From assembly GCA_964425645.1 (NCBI GenBank), contig CAYRNC010000001.1:5459-69458 (forward strand): 64,000 nt of DNA, in the 5' to 3' direction. This DNA comes from CAYRNC01 sp964425645. GTDB lineage: Bacteria > Bacillota > Clostridia > Peptostreptococcales > Anaerovoracaceae. Shown in pieces: positions 1-7,890 of the stretch; within the stretch, counting starts at the first letter, position 1; every line of letters starts with the position of its first letter. The translations under genes were made by a program, and so were the position numbers. Under the pieces are notes generated by a model that was not told the origin of the DNA, ran no database searches, and saw only the letters and a list, made by a program, of their open reading frames with translations.

Positions 1-53
1 ACACGGTAAAGGAACTGGTTTCATTTCCGCCATATATGGAGGTGCCGAAATGA
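1..53 (+). CDS. 3' end of an unidentified CDS upstream of ureB (partial)
   Basis: An open frame enters from the left edge and ends at the TGA at 51-53, overlapping the ureB ATG by ATGA. The last residues read TVKELVSFPPYMEVPK. The four-base overlap shows translational coupling to the urease genes. By position one expects the urease gamma subunit UreA, but this C-terminus does not resemble the usual UreA ending (TKLVTVHNPI-like), so I do not name it. Confidence 0.5.
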   Translation, partial: TVKELVSFPPYMEVPK

Positions 54-439
54 ACAAAACAGGGATAGGATATTATGAACTGTCGGATGACGCCGTTGTG
101 ATTAATGACGAGAGAGAAAGCTGCACTCTAAAGGTGACCAACGGAGGTGAGCGGACAATTCAAATCGGGTCGCACTTTCACTTCTTTGAGGTAAACAGGG
201 ATCTTATATTTGATCGCGTTAAAGCCTACGGCAAGCATTTGGATATCCCGTCGGGCACTTCCTTACGGTGGACCCCTGGTAAGACGCTGATCGTTCAATT
301 AACTGAATACGCCGGCGACAAAAAGCTGTATGGTTTTAACGGGCTTGTAAATGGGAAAATTGACGATGAGGCCGTTAAGCGGGCTGCCTTCCGAAAAGCA
401 AAAGAAAGGAAGTATCTGGGGGAGGTTCAGCATGAGTAA
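50..439 (+). CDS. ureB: Urease beta subunit
   Basis: Structural subunit of urease, which hydrolyses urea to ammonia and carbamate in the cytoplasm. The 129-residue product carries the family core: GSHFHFFEVN (about residues 41-50), FDR and LDIPSGT (about 65-71), a PGKT segment and the YGFNGLVNG strand. It is longer than the roughly 100 residues of the short bacterial form because of a charged, lysine-rich tail after residue 105. The stop overlaps the ureC start by 8 bases, so the two are coupled. No accessory genes (ureDEFG) follow ureC, so they must lie to the left or elsewhere. Confidence 0.93.
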   Translation: MNKTGIGYYELSDDAVVINDERESCTLKVTNGGERTIQIGSHFHFFEVNRDLIFDRVKAYGKHLDIPSGTSLRWTPGKTLIVQLTEYAGDKKLYGFNGLVNGKIDDEAVKRAAFRKAKERKYLGEVQHE

Positions 440-2150
440 AAAGATCGAACGTTTGGAATATTACCGTTTATACGGGCCCACGAAAGGAGATCGCATCGCA
501 TTGGCCGATACGGGCCTCATGATTGAAATTGAGGATGACCTGTGTGCTTTGGAATACGGCGATGAATGCGTATCCGGAGGGGGGAAATGCGCTCGGGACG
601 GCATGGGCCTGACCCCCGGTGCTACCGGAGCCGACGGCGCCCTGGATGTGGTTTTGACAAATATGATTTTGATTGACCCTGTTTTGGGGGTGATCAAGGG
701 TGATTTAGGCATCAAAGACGGCAAAATTGTGGGGATCGGTAAGGCCGGAAATCCAAACACCATGAATATTACCCCCGGATTGGTGGTATCGGCCGCGACG
801 GAAATTATCTCCGGAGGGGGAGGCATGATTGCCACCCCGGGCGGAGTAGACTGCCACATCCATTTTCAAAGCCCCGATCAGGTCTGGGAGTGCCTTGCAA
901 ACGGAATAACCACCATGGTGGGGGGAGGTTCCGGGGCGAAGACCCTTTCGGTTGAGACGACGGTATCCGGGATCAATTCCATGATAAGGGCCCACGAGGC
1001 TCTGCCTGTAAATGCCGGTTTTCTTTGCAGGGGGGCATCAAGTCTTCCTCCTGTTATCGAGGAGGGGCTGTTGGCAGGCGCCATAGGGATAAAAATGCAT
1101 GAAGACTGGGGGTGCACACCTACCAGCATTAAGGCGGCGTTGGATGTGGCGGATCAATTTGATTGTCAGGTACAAATACATACGGACACTTTAAATGAAG
1201 CCGGAAATTTGCAAAATACAATCAAGGCCATCAACGGAAGAACCATTCACGCCTATCATGTGGAAGGGGCGGGAGGCGGTCATGCTCCAGACATATTGGA
1301 GATTTGCAGATTCCCCAATGTCATCACCTCTTCTACGAACCCGACCAACCCATATACAGTTAACACGGCGGCCGAACATTTAGACATGATAATCACAGTC
1401 CATCATTTGAACCGCAACGTGAAGGAGGACGTGGAGTTTGCCGAAAGCCGGGTAAGAACCTCGACCATCGCGGCAGAAGATTTATTATTGGATATGGGGG
1501 CTATTGCCATCATGAGTTCGGACTCCCAGGGAATGGGCAGGGCCGGGGAGACAATTTTGAGAACATGGCAGCTTGCCTCAAAGATGAAGCAGGTTCTTGG
1601 CCCTCTTAGGGAAGAAACGGGGAAGAATGATAACCGGCGGGTGCTTCGCTATCTCGCCAAGTATACCGTTAACCCTGCCATAGCGCTTGGGATCGATGAC
1701 TACGTGGGATCATTCAAGGCAGGGGCCCTGGGTGATATTGTCATATGGAAGAAAGAGTTCTTCGGTGCCAAACCGGAGTATATTTTGAAAGAAGGATTTA
1801 TGGTAATGAGCTCGGTGGGGGATCCCAATGCCAGTACAAAGGCTTCCCAACCGATGCTGTATCGCCCGCAGTTTGGCGCATATGGCAGTGCTCCCTGCCA
1901 CTTATCACGCATATTTGTAACAAAGGCAGCCTTGGAGAACGGTTTAGCCGAAAAAATAACTACAAGCGCACATAAGTTTTTGCCCGTTAAAAATACACGT
2001 CGTTTGTCGAGGGCGGATATGGTCAGGAACCGGGTATGTCCCAATGTAGAGGTGGATAAAAAGACTTATGAGGTATTTATCGACGGGGCTAAAGCAATTT
2101 GTCCGCCGTCTGTTTCACTGCCTATGACCCAAAAATACTATTTCCGTTAA
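432..2150 (+). CDS. ureC: Urease alpha (catalytic) subunit, flap cysteine replaced
   Basis: Catalytic amidohydrolase subunit of nickel urease, 572 residues, the usual length. The ATG at 432 is chosen because GGAGG lies at 421-425 and MSKKIERLEYYRLYGPTKGD matches the family N-terminus; an open frame reaching back to 351 is only ureB read in another frame. Metal ligands are all present: H142 and H144 in DCHIHF, carbamylated K221 and H223 in GIKMHEDWG, H250 in QIHTDT, H276, and D364 in MSSDSQ. The mobile-flap Cys of Klebsiella urease (C319) is Val323 here, beside conserved H324/H325. There is also a four-residue deletion between the HxH motif and K221. A divergent but apparently intact urease. 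Confidence 0.95.
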   Translation: MSKKIERLEYYRLYGPTKGDRIALADTGLMIEIEDDLCALEYGDECVSGGGKCARDGMGLTPGATGADGALDVVLTNMILIDPVLGVIKGDLGIKDGKIVGIGKAGNPNTMNITPGLVVSAATEIISGGGGMIATPGGVDCHIHFQSPDQVWECLANGITTMVGGGSGAKTLSVETTVSGINSMIRAHEALPVNAGFLCRGASSLPPVIEEGLLAGAIGIKMHEDWGCTPTSIKAALDVADQFDCQVQIHTDTLNEAGNLQNTIKAINGRTIHAYHVEGAGGGHAPDILEICRFPNVITSSTNPTNPYTVNTAAEHLDMIITVHHLNRNVKEDVEFAESRVRTSTIAAEDLLLDMGAIAIMSSDSQGMGRAGETILRTWQLASKMKQVLGPLREETGKNDNRRVLRYLAKYTVNPAIALGIDDYVGSFKAGALGDIVIWKKEFFGAKPEYILKEGFMVMSSVGDPNASTKASQPMLYRPQFGAYGSAPCHLSRIFVTKAALENGLAEKITTSAHKFLPVKNTRRLSRADMVRNRVCPNVEVDKKTYEVFIDGAKAICPPSVSLPMTQKYYFR

Positions 2151-2156
2151 CCTGTA

Positions 2157-2196
2157 AAAACCCACAAAGCAAGCAGCGGCCTGTCTTGTGGGTTTT
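2157..2196. terminator. Bidirectional intrinsic terminator between ureC and a convergent gene
   Basis: An 11-bp inverted repeat (AAAACCCACAA at 2157-2167, TTGTGGGTTTT at 2186-2196) encloses an 18-base loop and gives a T-run on both strands. It sits between the convergent stops of ureC (2150) and the metallophosphoesterase (2214), so it can serve both. Confidence 0.7.
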
Positions 2197-2213
2197 ATGC
2201 TTACAGCGGCTTG

Positions 2214-3179
2214 CTATTTTTCTTTTTGTTTGCGCTTTAACAAAGGAATCTTGTATTGTTTTTTTATGCGATAGCTGCAATCGTTCATCGCCTTGTGGAA
2301 TTTTGTAATTGGTTCAGGTCCCTGAAGAACGGTGCGTTTAACGTACAGCGTACCATCCTTTCTGCTGTGCATGCGCCAGGAAACCAAAGAGACCTCTCCG
2401 TAAATGATCTCCAGGCACGTTATGCCGCGGGGGTGGATGCAGCAACCGGTGTTAAAATAGGATGGCTCACCGGGCTTCGGATATTTAGGACGGTGTGTAT
2501 GTCCGCATATCAACATGATATCGTGCTGGCAGTTCCAACGATTAAAATTTTTTTCGACTTTATGTCGCCTGTTGTTATTTTTTGCGGGACTGGCTGCATA
2601 TTTAACACCAAGAATATGCATAAACCGCCAAAAATAGCGAATTGTCAAAAATGATAAAAACCAAAGTTGGTCGTTTATGAAATCGCCTTGATGTCCGTGT
2701 ACAACAAATATTTCCTGACCTGTTTCGCGATGCTTCAATATGATAGCTTCGTGGGCTGTAATGTCCGGGAATAAATCCTCGTAGGCCTCAGAAAAATCAT
2801 CCTGGGTTTGATAAAGGTTTTTTTTCAGATAAGAAGGATTGCGAAGCTGCCGATTGTGGTTTCCATAAATCAGAATCATACGATCGTCCTGATAGAATTT
2901 TTTCATTATTTCAAATGTGGTAACGTGTGCGGTGTAAATATGTTTGAAATGAGGCTGTTCCAATAGCTCGTCCCCATCTCCCACCTCGACATAAGTACAA
3001 TCGGTTTCGTAATAATAATTCATGGCATGGTAATAAATATGGCGGTTTCGTCCAAATTCATCTGAAAGACTGTCATCACCCCTATGAACATCACCAAAGA
3101 ATACAAATTTTGAATTGTCATCAAAGGGGATTGGAAAAGCGTCTCTAAATACAGCATCCAGCCTTCCCTTCGTACGCAT
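2214..3179 (-). CDS. Metallophosphoesterase (calcineurin-like), paralogue 1
   Basis: Cytosolic calcineurin-like metallophosphoesterase of 321 residues. Motifs in order: FFGDVHRG (first metal Asp/His), GDGDELLE, YGNHNRQL (GNH), VVHGHQGD, and CGHTHRPKY followed by FNTGCCIHPRGIT. The layout resembles UDP-2,3-diacylglucosamine pyrophosphatase-like enzymes, but nothing else here suggests lipid A, so the substrate is unknown. It is clearly paralogous to the gene at 20796-21725: same motif order, same HRG, GDGDEL and YFN(T/S)G blocks, nearly the same length. AAGGA lies 7 bases before the ATG. It is preceded on the same strand by a YprB-like nuclease gene but seems to have its own promoter. Confidence 0.85.
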   Translation of the reverse strand: MRTKGRLDAVFRDAFPIPFDDNSKFVFFGDVHRGDDSLSDEFGRNRHIYYHAMNYYYETDCTYVEVGDGDELLEQPHFKHIYTAHVTTFEIMKKFYQDDRMILIYGNHNRQLRNPSYLKKNLYQTQDDFSEAYEDLFPDITAHEAIILKHRETGQEIFVVHGHQGDFINDQLWFLSFLTIRYFWRFMHILGVKYAASPAKNNNRRHKVEKNFNRWNCQHDIMLICGHTHRPKYPKPGEPSYFNTGCCIHPRGITCLEIIYGEVSLVSWRMHSRKDGTLYVKRTVLQGPEPITKFHKAMNDCSYRIKKQYKIPLLKRKQKEK

Positions 3180-3256
3180 TGTTGATTCCTTTCCGTTACA
3201 TTGTTAATTGCTCTGTCTTATTTATCATCGCTATTGCTGTCATTTCTATTCAATGT

Positions 3257-3265
3257 ATTATATCA
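3257..3265 (-). promoter_or_regulatory. Extended -10 promoter for metallophosphoesterase 1
   Basis: On the minus strand TGATATAAT forms an extended -10 element (TATAAT at 3262-3257). It lies about 78 bases upstream of the ATG and overlaps the stop of the preceding yprB-like gene. No good -35 hexamer is visible, as is common with extended -10 promoters. Confidence 0.4.
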
Positions 3266-4258
3266 GATTATATTCATTAATTCCCGCAGAACAATTTTCA
3301 AAAGGTGGTTAATCTCCGCATAGTTGATTTTTTTATTGTCGGTCAGTATCAAATATCCTTCGTTATATCCCGGATATATCTCCATTTCGGAAAAATCAAA
3401 GGGCATACTATACAGGTCAAGAATCAATGAATCTTTAAGTTTTTCCAATGGAAATTCCAGCATCAGCCTTTGCAAAGAAGCGTTATGAACTGCCTGATAG
3501 CCGGTCTGAAAAGAATAATAATCCATGTGCATGTTTCTGGTATCGGCTGCTGTTTTGAGAGTCATTTTGTCTATGGATACGGAGCGTATAAAGCAGCGCC
3601 TGTTTCTGTCAGCCACCGTAAAGCCTTCGTGATAAAGAATGCGGTGTAAGTCCAGTTTATCCAGTATTCTTATTAAAGAAGAGAGCTGAATCAAATCATC
3701 TTTGTTGTGAAGCAGTATTTTTTCTTTTAAATACTTTGACCCCGCCTTTGAATAGTTTTTGTAGATCTCAGCGCTTTTCGCCCCGCTGATCCTGTCTGTG
3801 CGTTTACAATCTATGCCAAGATATTTTTCGATTGTTTTCTGTTTTAAATTCGGCAGAAATTCGCGTAATACTGAGTATTTTTTAATAACTCTGTACAGAT
3901 CAAAAGATTGTACGATTTTTAATCTGATCGGCACGTTTTGCGAAGCGATCCGCTGTTGCAAAAAAGGGATATCAAAGCTGTAACCATTATAGCTGACTAA
4001 TACGTCAGCTTCGTTAAGAGCTTTGCAATATTCATACAGCAGTTCCTTTTCGTCTCCTTTTGCTTCAGCCAGGTATTGAATAACTTCTATTTCATTGCCT
4101 GCAGTTTTCAACATTCCACCCAAAATAACCTGATCGTTTGCAGCGTAAAGCCCAGTGGTTTCGATATCAAAAACGATTACAGACAAATTGTCAAAATAAC
4201 TATGATAGTTTTTTGGGTGATAAGCATCCTTGCTGTATCTTTTCGTTATTATCTCCAT
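3263..4258 (-). CDS. RNase H-fold exonuclease domain protein (YprB-like)
   Basis: A 331-residue protein with an N-terminal DEDD-type 3'-5' exonuclease fold of the YprB/RNase_H_2 family. Visible acidic motifs: FDIETTGL (D31, E33), SYNGYSFDIPFL (D96) and HNKDDL (D187/D188). Between these lies FDLYRVIKKY. The C-terminal third (from about residue 215) has no motif I recognise. Family members are presumed nucleic-acid processing nucleases; the Bacillus YprB protein is next to a helicase gene, but no helicase is adjacent here. The metallophosphoesterase follows on the same strand 83 bases downstream. Confidence 0.75.
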   Translation of the reverse strand: MEIITKRYSKDAYHPKNYHSYFDNLSVIVFDIETTGLYAANDQVILGGMLKTAGNEIEVIQYLAEAKGDEKELLYEYCKALNEADVLVSYNGYSFDIPFLQQRIASQNVPIRLKIVQSFDLYRVIKKYSVLREFLPNLKQKTIEKYLGIDCKRTDRISGAKSAEIYKNYSKAGSKYLKEKILLHNKDDLIQLSSLIRILDKLDLHRILYHEGFTVADRNRRCFIRSVSIDKMTLKTAADTRNMHMDYYSFQTGYQAVHNASLQRLMLEFPLEKLKDSLILDLYSMPFDFSEMEIYPGYNEGYLILTDNKKINYAEINHLLKIVLRELMNII

Positions 4259-4400
4259 ATGTTAGGCAATTTTCTCATATTACGTATATAGCGACACGTT
4301 CATTGTAACATAGTATTTACAGGAATCGACGATAAATGCGATACTTCTTTCAAAACAAATTATATGTCGAGCAATGTTTATATTTTGATACCAAAATATG

Positions 4401-4424
4401 CAGGATTTCGACAATGTGAAGTGG
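4401..4424 (+). promoter_or_regulatory. Possible sigma-H type promoter of spoVS
   Basis: CAGGATTT at 4401-4408 resembles the sigma-H -35 (RNAGGAWWW), and GTGAAGTGG at 4416-4424 is a weak match to the -10 core GAAT at suitable spacing. spoVS is sigma-H dependent in Bacillus subtilis. The rest of the intergenic stretch 4259-4489 is AT-rich with no other feature I can support. Confidence 0.3.
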
Positions 4425-4489
4425 GTAATATGGATTGAAACGGTCTCATATCCATAATATTCAAAGAAAAAGTATAGGAGGACATAGGA

Positions 4490-4750
4490 ATGGATGTATT
4501 AAAAGTCTCGGCGAAATCAAATCCAAATTCAGTTGCAGGAGCTTTGGCAGGAATTTTAAGGGAGAGAGGCGGGGCAGAGGTTCAGGCCATCGGTGCCGGG
4601 GCCTTGAATCAGGCGATAAAAGCAGTAGCTATAGCAAGGGGCTTTGTTGCACCGGGAGGTGTTGACCTGATCTGCGTTCCCGCTTTTACGGACATCAGAA
4701 TAGAGGGGGAGGAACGTACCGCAATAAAATTGATTGTCGAACCAAGATAG
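4490..4750 (+). CDS. spoVS: Stage V sporulation protein S
   Basis: 86-residue SpoVS, an Alba-like small protein needed for normal progress through sporulation (coat assembly and septation in Bacillus). The whole sequence is typical: MDVLKVSAKSNPNSVAGALA at the start, the GAGALNQAIKAVAIARG block in the centre, and an acidic, hydrophobic ending (AIKLIVEPR). AGGAGG lies about 8 bases before the ATG. It stands alone, followed by its own terminator, as is usual for this gene. Confidence 0.96.
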   Translation: MDVLKVSAKSNPNSVAGALAGILRERGGAEVQAIGAGALNQAIKAVAIARGFVAPGGVDLICVPAFTDIRIEGEERTAIKLIVEPR

Positions 4751-4782
4751 TTACATAGAATTCACGAAACTGCATAGCATTG

Positions 4783-4805
4783 AATGACCGCCCGGCGGTC
4801 ATTTT
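4783..4805 (+). terminator. Intrinsic terminator of spoVS
   Basis: AATGACCGCC pairs with GGCGGTCATT, a strong GC-rich stem with a tight loop, followed by TTTTT. It begins 33 bases after the spoVS stop. Confidence 0.85.
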
Positions 4806-4845
4806 TATGCAAAAAGATGCAATGGGGCGGCTACTGCAGGAGTTT

Positions 4846-4874
4846 TTGACAAGCTGCAGCCCTTGATCTATACT
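4846..4874 (+). promoter_or_regulatory. Consensus sigma-A promoter before the prepilin peptidase gene
   Basis: TTGACA (4846-4851), a 17-base spacer, then TATACT (4869-4874). Transcription should start near 4880-4882, only a few bases before the first possible start codon of the downstream gene. Confidence 0.75.
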
Positions 4875-4885
4875 AGCTGTAAGAG

Positions 4886-5623
4886 TTGTTTCCTGGGTAC
4901 AGCGGCGTGTATAATATATATGTAATATATGCGGCCCAATTTCTGGCGGTGGGATTTGGGGCATTGATAGGATTATCGGTGGTATATGTGTTTAACAGGA
5001 TTCCGGCGGCCTGGTTATGTGACTATAACGTGGAACCGGATAAAGGTATGTGGGGATCCAGAATCCGAAATTACCCTTTTGATGCTCTGTTTGTTTTGGC
5101 ATTTGCGAGTGCATCCTTTAAGATGCTTGATGAGGGATTTCTATATCTGCCGGCGGGCCTGGCCGCTCTTTGGACCCTTCTCATAATAAGCATTTCCGAC
5201 ATCAAATACAGGATAATTCCGGACCAATTTGTCATTGTGCTTGCGGCTTCGGGATTAGGATTCATACCTTTTCAAAGTACTATGTATTCCCCTTTGGCAG
5301 GGGCGGTCATTGGAGCCGGAAGCGCCCTTTCAGTCGGCATAGCCGGGAAATTGGTATTTAAAAAAGATACTTTGGGTTTCGGTGACATAAAACTCTTTGG
5401 GGCAATAGGCCTTGTGGCGGGTTTTAAAGGCGCTGTTTATATCCTGCTGTTTGCAACCTTTTCAAGTGCTTTAATCTTTGTCGTAAGGCTGGTAATGCAG
5501 CAAATTAGGCTTAAAGACGAGCAGCCTGTCGGTCCTTTTATAGCAGCCGGAACCGCTTCCTATATTTTATTTCGGGAGGGAATGGAAAAATGCGTGGATT
5601 GGCTTTTTACGCTTATCATATAA
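4886..5623 (+). CDS. A24-family prepilin peptidase, lacking the zinc domain
   Basis: Membrane aspartic protease of the type IV prepilin peptidase family, which cleaves and may methylate prepilin-like proteins. The catalytic aspartates lie in SISDIKYR (D105) and GFGDIKLF (D167, the GxGD motif). About seven or eight hydrophobic segments run through the 245 residues. The cytoplasmic CxxC zinc region of classical PilD is absent. The start is uncertain: TTG 4886 follows an in-frame stop and is almost at the predicted transcription start, GTG 4907 is the next candidate, and neither has a Shine-Dalgarno. No pilin, PilB or PilC gene is nearby, so its substrate is not in this window. Confidence 0.85.
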   Translation: MFPGYSGVYNIYVIYAAQFLAVGFGALIGLSVVYVFNRIPAAWLCDYNVEPDKGMWGSRIRNYPFDALFVLAFASASFKMLDEGFLYLPAGLAALWTLLIISISDIKYRIIPDQFVIVLAASGLGFIPFQSTMYSPLAGAVIGAGSALSVGIAGKLVFKKDTLGFGDIKLFGAIGLVAGFKGAVYILLFATFSSALIFVVRLVMQQIRLKDEQPVGPFIAAGTASYILFREGMEKCVDWLFTLII

Positions 5624-5656
5624 AGGAATGTTCATTTCTAAATTAGTCTTGCGACC

Positions 5657-5685
5657 TTGCAAATGGTGACTTTTTGTAGTATCCT
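5657..5685 (+). promoter_or_regulatory. Sigma-A promoter of proB-proC-nudF
   Basis: TTGCAA (5657-5662), 17-base spacer, TATCCT (5680-5685), with 40 bases to the proB ATG. The leader is too short for a proline T-box. Confidence 0.5.
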
Positions 5686-5725
5686 ATCTAATCATACACA
5701 TAGAGAGGCGGACAGCATATATACA

Positions 5726-6541
5726 ATGAATACAATCGAAGATTTGATTAAAAGCAGCAGGAAAATCGTTGTGAAGATCGGAAGCCACACGCTGTCCGAT
5801 GAAAAAGGCAATGTTAACAAAGAGGTGATGAACAATATAGTTGATCAGCTGTGCGATCTCATGAAAGAAGGTAAAAGAATAATCATCGTCTCCTCCGGTG
5901 CAGGTATATGCGGTATAGCGGCAATCAATAAATGGCACAGGAAAGAGGATATAAATTATAAGCAGGCATTATGCGCCATCGGACAGGTCGAGCTTATGAT
6001 GGCGTACAAAGAAATCTTTGAATCTCATGGGATACATGTAGGTCAAATGCTGTTGTCAAGAGATGATTTTGGGGATCACATGCGCAATCTTTATATGAGA
6101 AACACCTTATTTACTTTAGTCGACGAGGGTGTAGTCCCTATAATAAATGAAAATGACAGTGTCAGCGTCGAAGAGATTAAAATCGGCGACAATGATACAT
6201 TAAGTGCATTTACAGCCAACCTTTGGGGTGCGGATCTGTTAATCATAATGAGCGATATTGACGGCATTTACGATAAGGACCCGAAAAAAAATGAGGATGC
6301 GGAATTGATAGAAAAAATCCATGATATTGACGCTCTGCTTCCGGAAATAGATGCCAGAGGGAAAAGCCGGTTTGGTACAGGTGGTGTTCTTACTAAAATT
6401 TCTGCTGCAAGACAGGTAAATGAATATGGGATACCGATGCTTTTGGTGAACGGCACTAAAAAGGATATCCTGCACAAGTTGATTAAAGGGGAGGAAAAAG
6501 CTACCGTTTTTTATCGTAGAAGCTTTGGAGGTGAAAGATGA
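5726..6541 (+). CDS. proB: Glutamate 5-kinase (no PUA domain)
   Basis: Phosphorylates L-glutamate to glutamyl-5-phosphate, the first step of proline synthesis. An amino-acid kinase fold is visible: KIVVKIGSHTL at the N-terminus, IIVSSGAG (substrate loop), PIINENDSVS (about residues 135-144), GDNDTLSA and LLIIMSDIDGIYDKDP, then GTGGVLTKISAA near the C-terminus. The 271-residue protein stops before the PUA domain found in longer ProB proteins, which often relates to altered proline feedback. ATG 5726 is chosen because the family motif begins right after it; upstream codons encode nothing familiar. It overlaps proC by ATGA. No proA is adjacent. Confidence 0.92.
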   Translation: MNTIEDLIKSSRKIVVKIGSHTLSDEKGNVNKEVMNNIVDQLCDLMKEGKRIIIVSSGAGICGIAAINKWHRKEDINYKQALCAIGQVELMMAYKEIFESHGIHVGQMLLSRDDFGDHMRNLYMRNTLFTLVDEGVVPIINENDSVSVEEIKIGDNDTLSAFTANLWGADLLIIMSDIDGIYDKDPKKNEDAELIEKIHDIDALLPEIDARGKSRFGTGGVLTKISAARQVNEYGIPMLLVNGTKKDILHKLIKGEEKATVFYRRSFGGER

Positions 6542-7353
6542 ACATCGGTTTGATAGGAACCGGCAATATGGGATCCGCGATAATAAAGGGATATATAAAG
6601 GCAAACCCCGGATCTGAACGTAATATCTGTGCCTGCGACAGCATCCGATCTAAGCTGCTCGAATTGGCCGACGAAGGAATTCGCGGCTGCAGCAATGTAG
6701 CTGATGTGGCTGATAAAAGCGACGTAATAATTATTGCTGTTAAACCGGATGCCGTGTACGATGTCCTTAAGGCAATTGCTAAAACTAAGGGCGTAGAGGA
6801 AAAGATTTTGGTATCGATCGCAGCCGGAGTGCACATGGACAAAATTATTCGAATCTGCAAGGAAGAAGATGATACTTTAGCATTAAAGGTAGTGAGGGTA
6901 ATGCCCAATACCCCTGCCCTGACAGGACAAGGTATGAGTGCTTTATGCAGAAATCCCGGAGTCAGCGATCAGGAATTTGCCGCGGTTATGAATATATTCT
7001 CCTGTTTGGGCAAGGCAGAGGAAATCAAGGAGGATTTGATGGATTGCGTGGTAGGCGTATCGGGAAGCAGTCCCGCTTATGTATATATGTTTATCGAGGC
7101 TTTAGCTGACGGAGCTGTGGCAAAGGGTATGGACCGAAGCCAAGCATATCGATTTGCAGCTCAAGCAGTTTTAGGCTCGGCGAAGATGGTGATGGCTACA
7201 GGCAAACACCCCGGGGAACTTAAGGACATGGTGTGTTCGCCGGGAGGAACCACGATTGACGCAGTTTTATCTTTAGAGCGCAGCGGGTTTAGACATGCTG
7301 TCATGGAAGCGGTTAAAGTAGCGACGGAAAAATCGATTTCGATGGGTAAATAA
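6538..7353 (+). CDS. proC: Pyrroline-5-carboxylate reductase
   Basis: NAD(P)H-dependent last step of proline synthesis. The 271-residue protein begins with the Rossmann motif GLIGTGNMGSAI (residues 3-14). It carries VRVMPNTPALTGQGMSALC in the middle and the family signature near the C-terminus, MVCSPGGTTIDAVLSLERSG. The start overlaps the proB stop, and the stop directly abuts the nudF ATG (TAA ATG), so the three genes form one translationally coupled operon. Confidence 0.96.
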   Translation: MNIGLIGTGNMGSAIIKGYIKANPGSERNICACDSIRSKLLELADEGIRGCSNVADVADKSDVIIIAVKPDAVYDVLKAIAKTKGVEEKILVSIAAGVHMDKIIRICKEEDDTLALKVVRVMPNTPALTGQGMSALCRNPGVSDQEFAAVMNIFSCLGKAEEIKEDLMDCVVGVSGSSPAYVYMFIEALADGAVAKGMDRSQAYRFAAQAVLGSAKMVMATGKHPGELKDMVCSPGGTTIDAVLSLERSGFRHAVMEAVKVATEKSISMGK

Positions 7354-7890
7354 ATGGTATACAAGGAAAAGACTATTAGCACGGAAAGACTTTATGAAGG
7401 TAAAATATTGTCTTTACGCAGGGATAAGGTTATAGCGGTAGAAGAGCAGATATCTTATCGCGAGATTGTTGAGCACAGCGGAGGCGCGGCTGTGGCTGCA
7501 TTGACCGAACAAGGTAACATGGTGCTGGTAAAACAATATCGAAGAGCCGCTGATGAGATTATTTTGGAGGTTCCTGCGGGTAAAATTGATAAGTCGGAGG
7601 ATCCGCTGCATGCGGCAAAAAGAGAATTAAAGGAGGAGACAGGATATCTGGCAAACAAAATTAAACATCTCGCATCCTTTTATTCTTCTGTCGGTTATTC
7701 CGAAGAAAAGATCCATCTGTATCTGGCATGGGATTTGGTGGCCGGAAAACCGGAATTCGACAGCACGGAGGCTATTGAAATAGTTGAATGCGATGTAAAA
7801 ACCCTAAAAGATATGATTGTTAAGGGTGACATAATAGATGCAAAAACTATTGCAGCTATCCTGTTAACTGCTGTAAAAATGGGCATATAA
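7354..7890 (+). CDS. nudF: NUDIX hydrolase, ADP-ribose pyrophosphatase type
   Basis: Cytosolic NUDIX hydrolase, 178 residues, probably cleaving ADP-ribose to AMP and ribose 5-phosphate. The Nudix box is complete: G then KIDKS, E, DPLHAAK, and REL KEETGY. The preceding EVPAGKID is typical of the ADP-ribose pyrophosphatase branch. It starts immediately after the proC stop. Its last 35 bases overlap the 3' end of convergent spoIIM. The nudF-spoIIM-xerD neighbourhood is conserved in Bacillus, which supports the name. Confidence 0.88.
   Translation: MVYKEKTISTERLYEGKILSLRRDKVIAVEEQISYREIVEHSGGAAVAALTEQGNMVLVKQYRRAADEIILEVPAGKIDKSEDPLHAAKRELKEETGYLANKIKHLASFYSSVGYSEEKIHLYLAWDLVAGKPEFDSTEAIEIVECDVKTLKDMIVKGDIIDAKTIAAILLTAVKMGI

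Noticed and set aside
351..431. N-terminal extension of ureC to an upstream ATG at 351
   Set aside because: It is ureB read in another frame; the ribosome binding site and family alignment both place the start at 432.
5624..5725. Proline T-box before proB
   Set aside because: The leader is too short and has no T-box core sequence.
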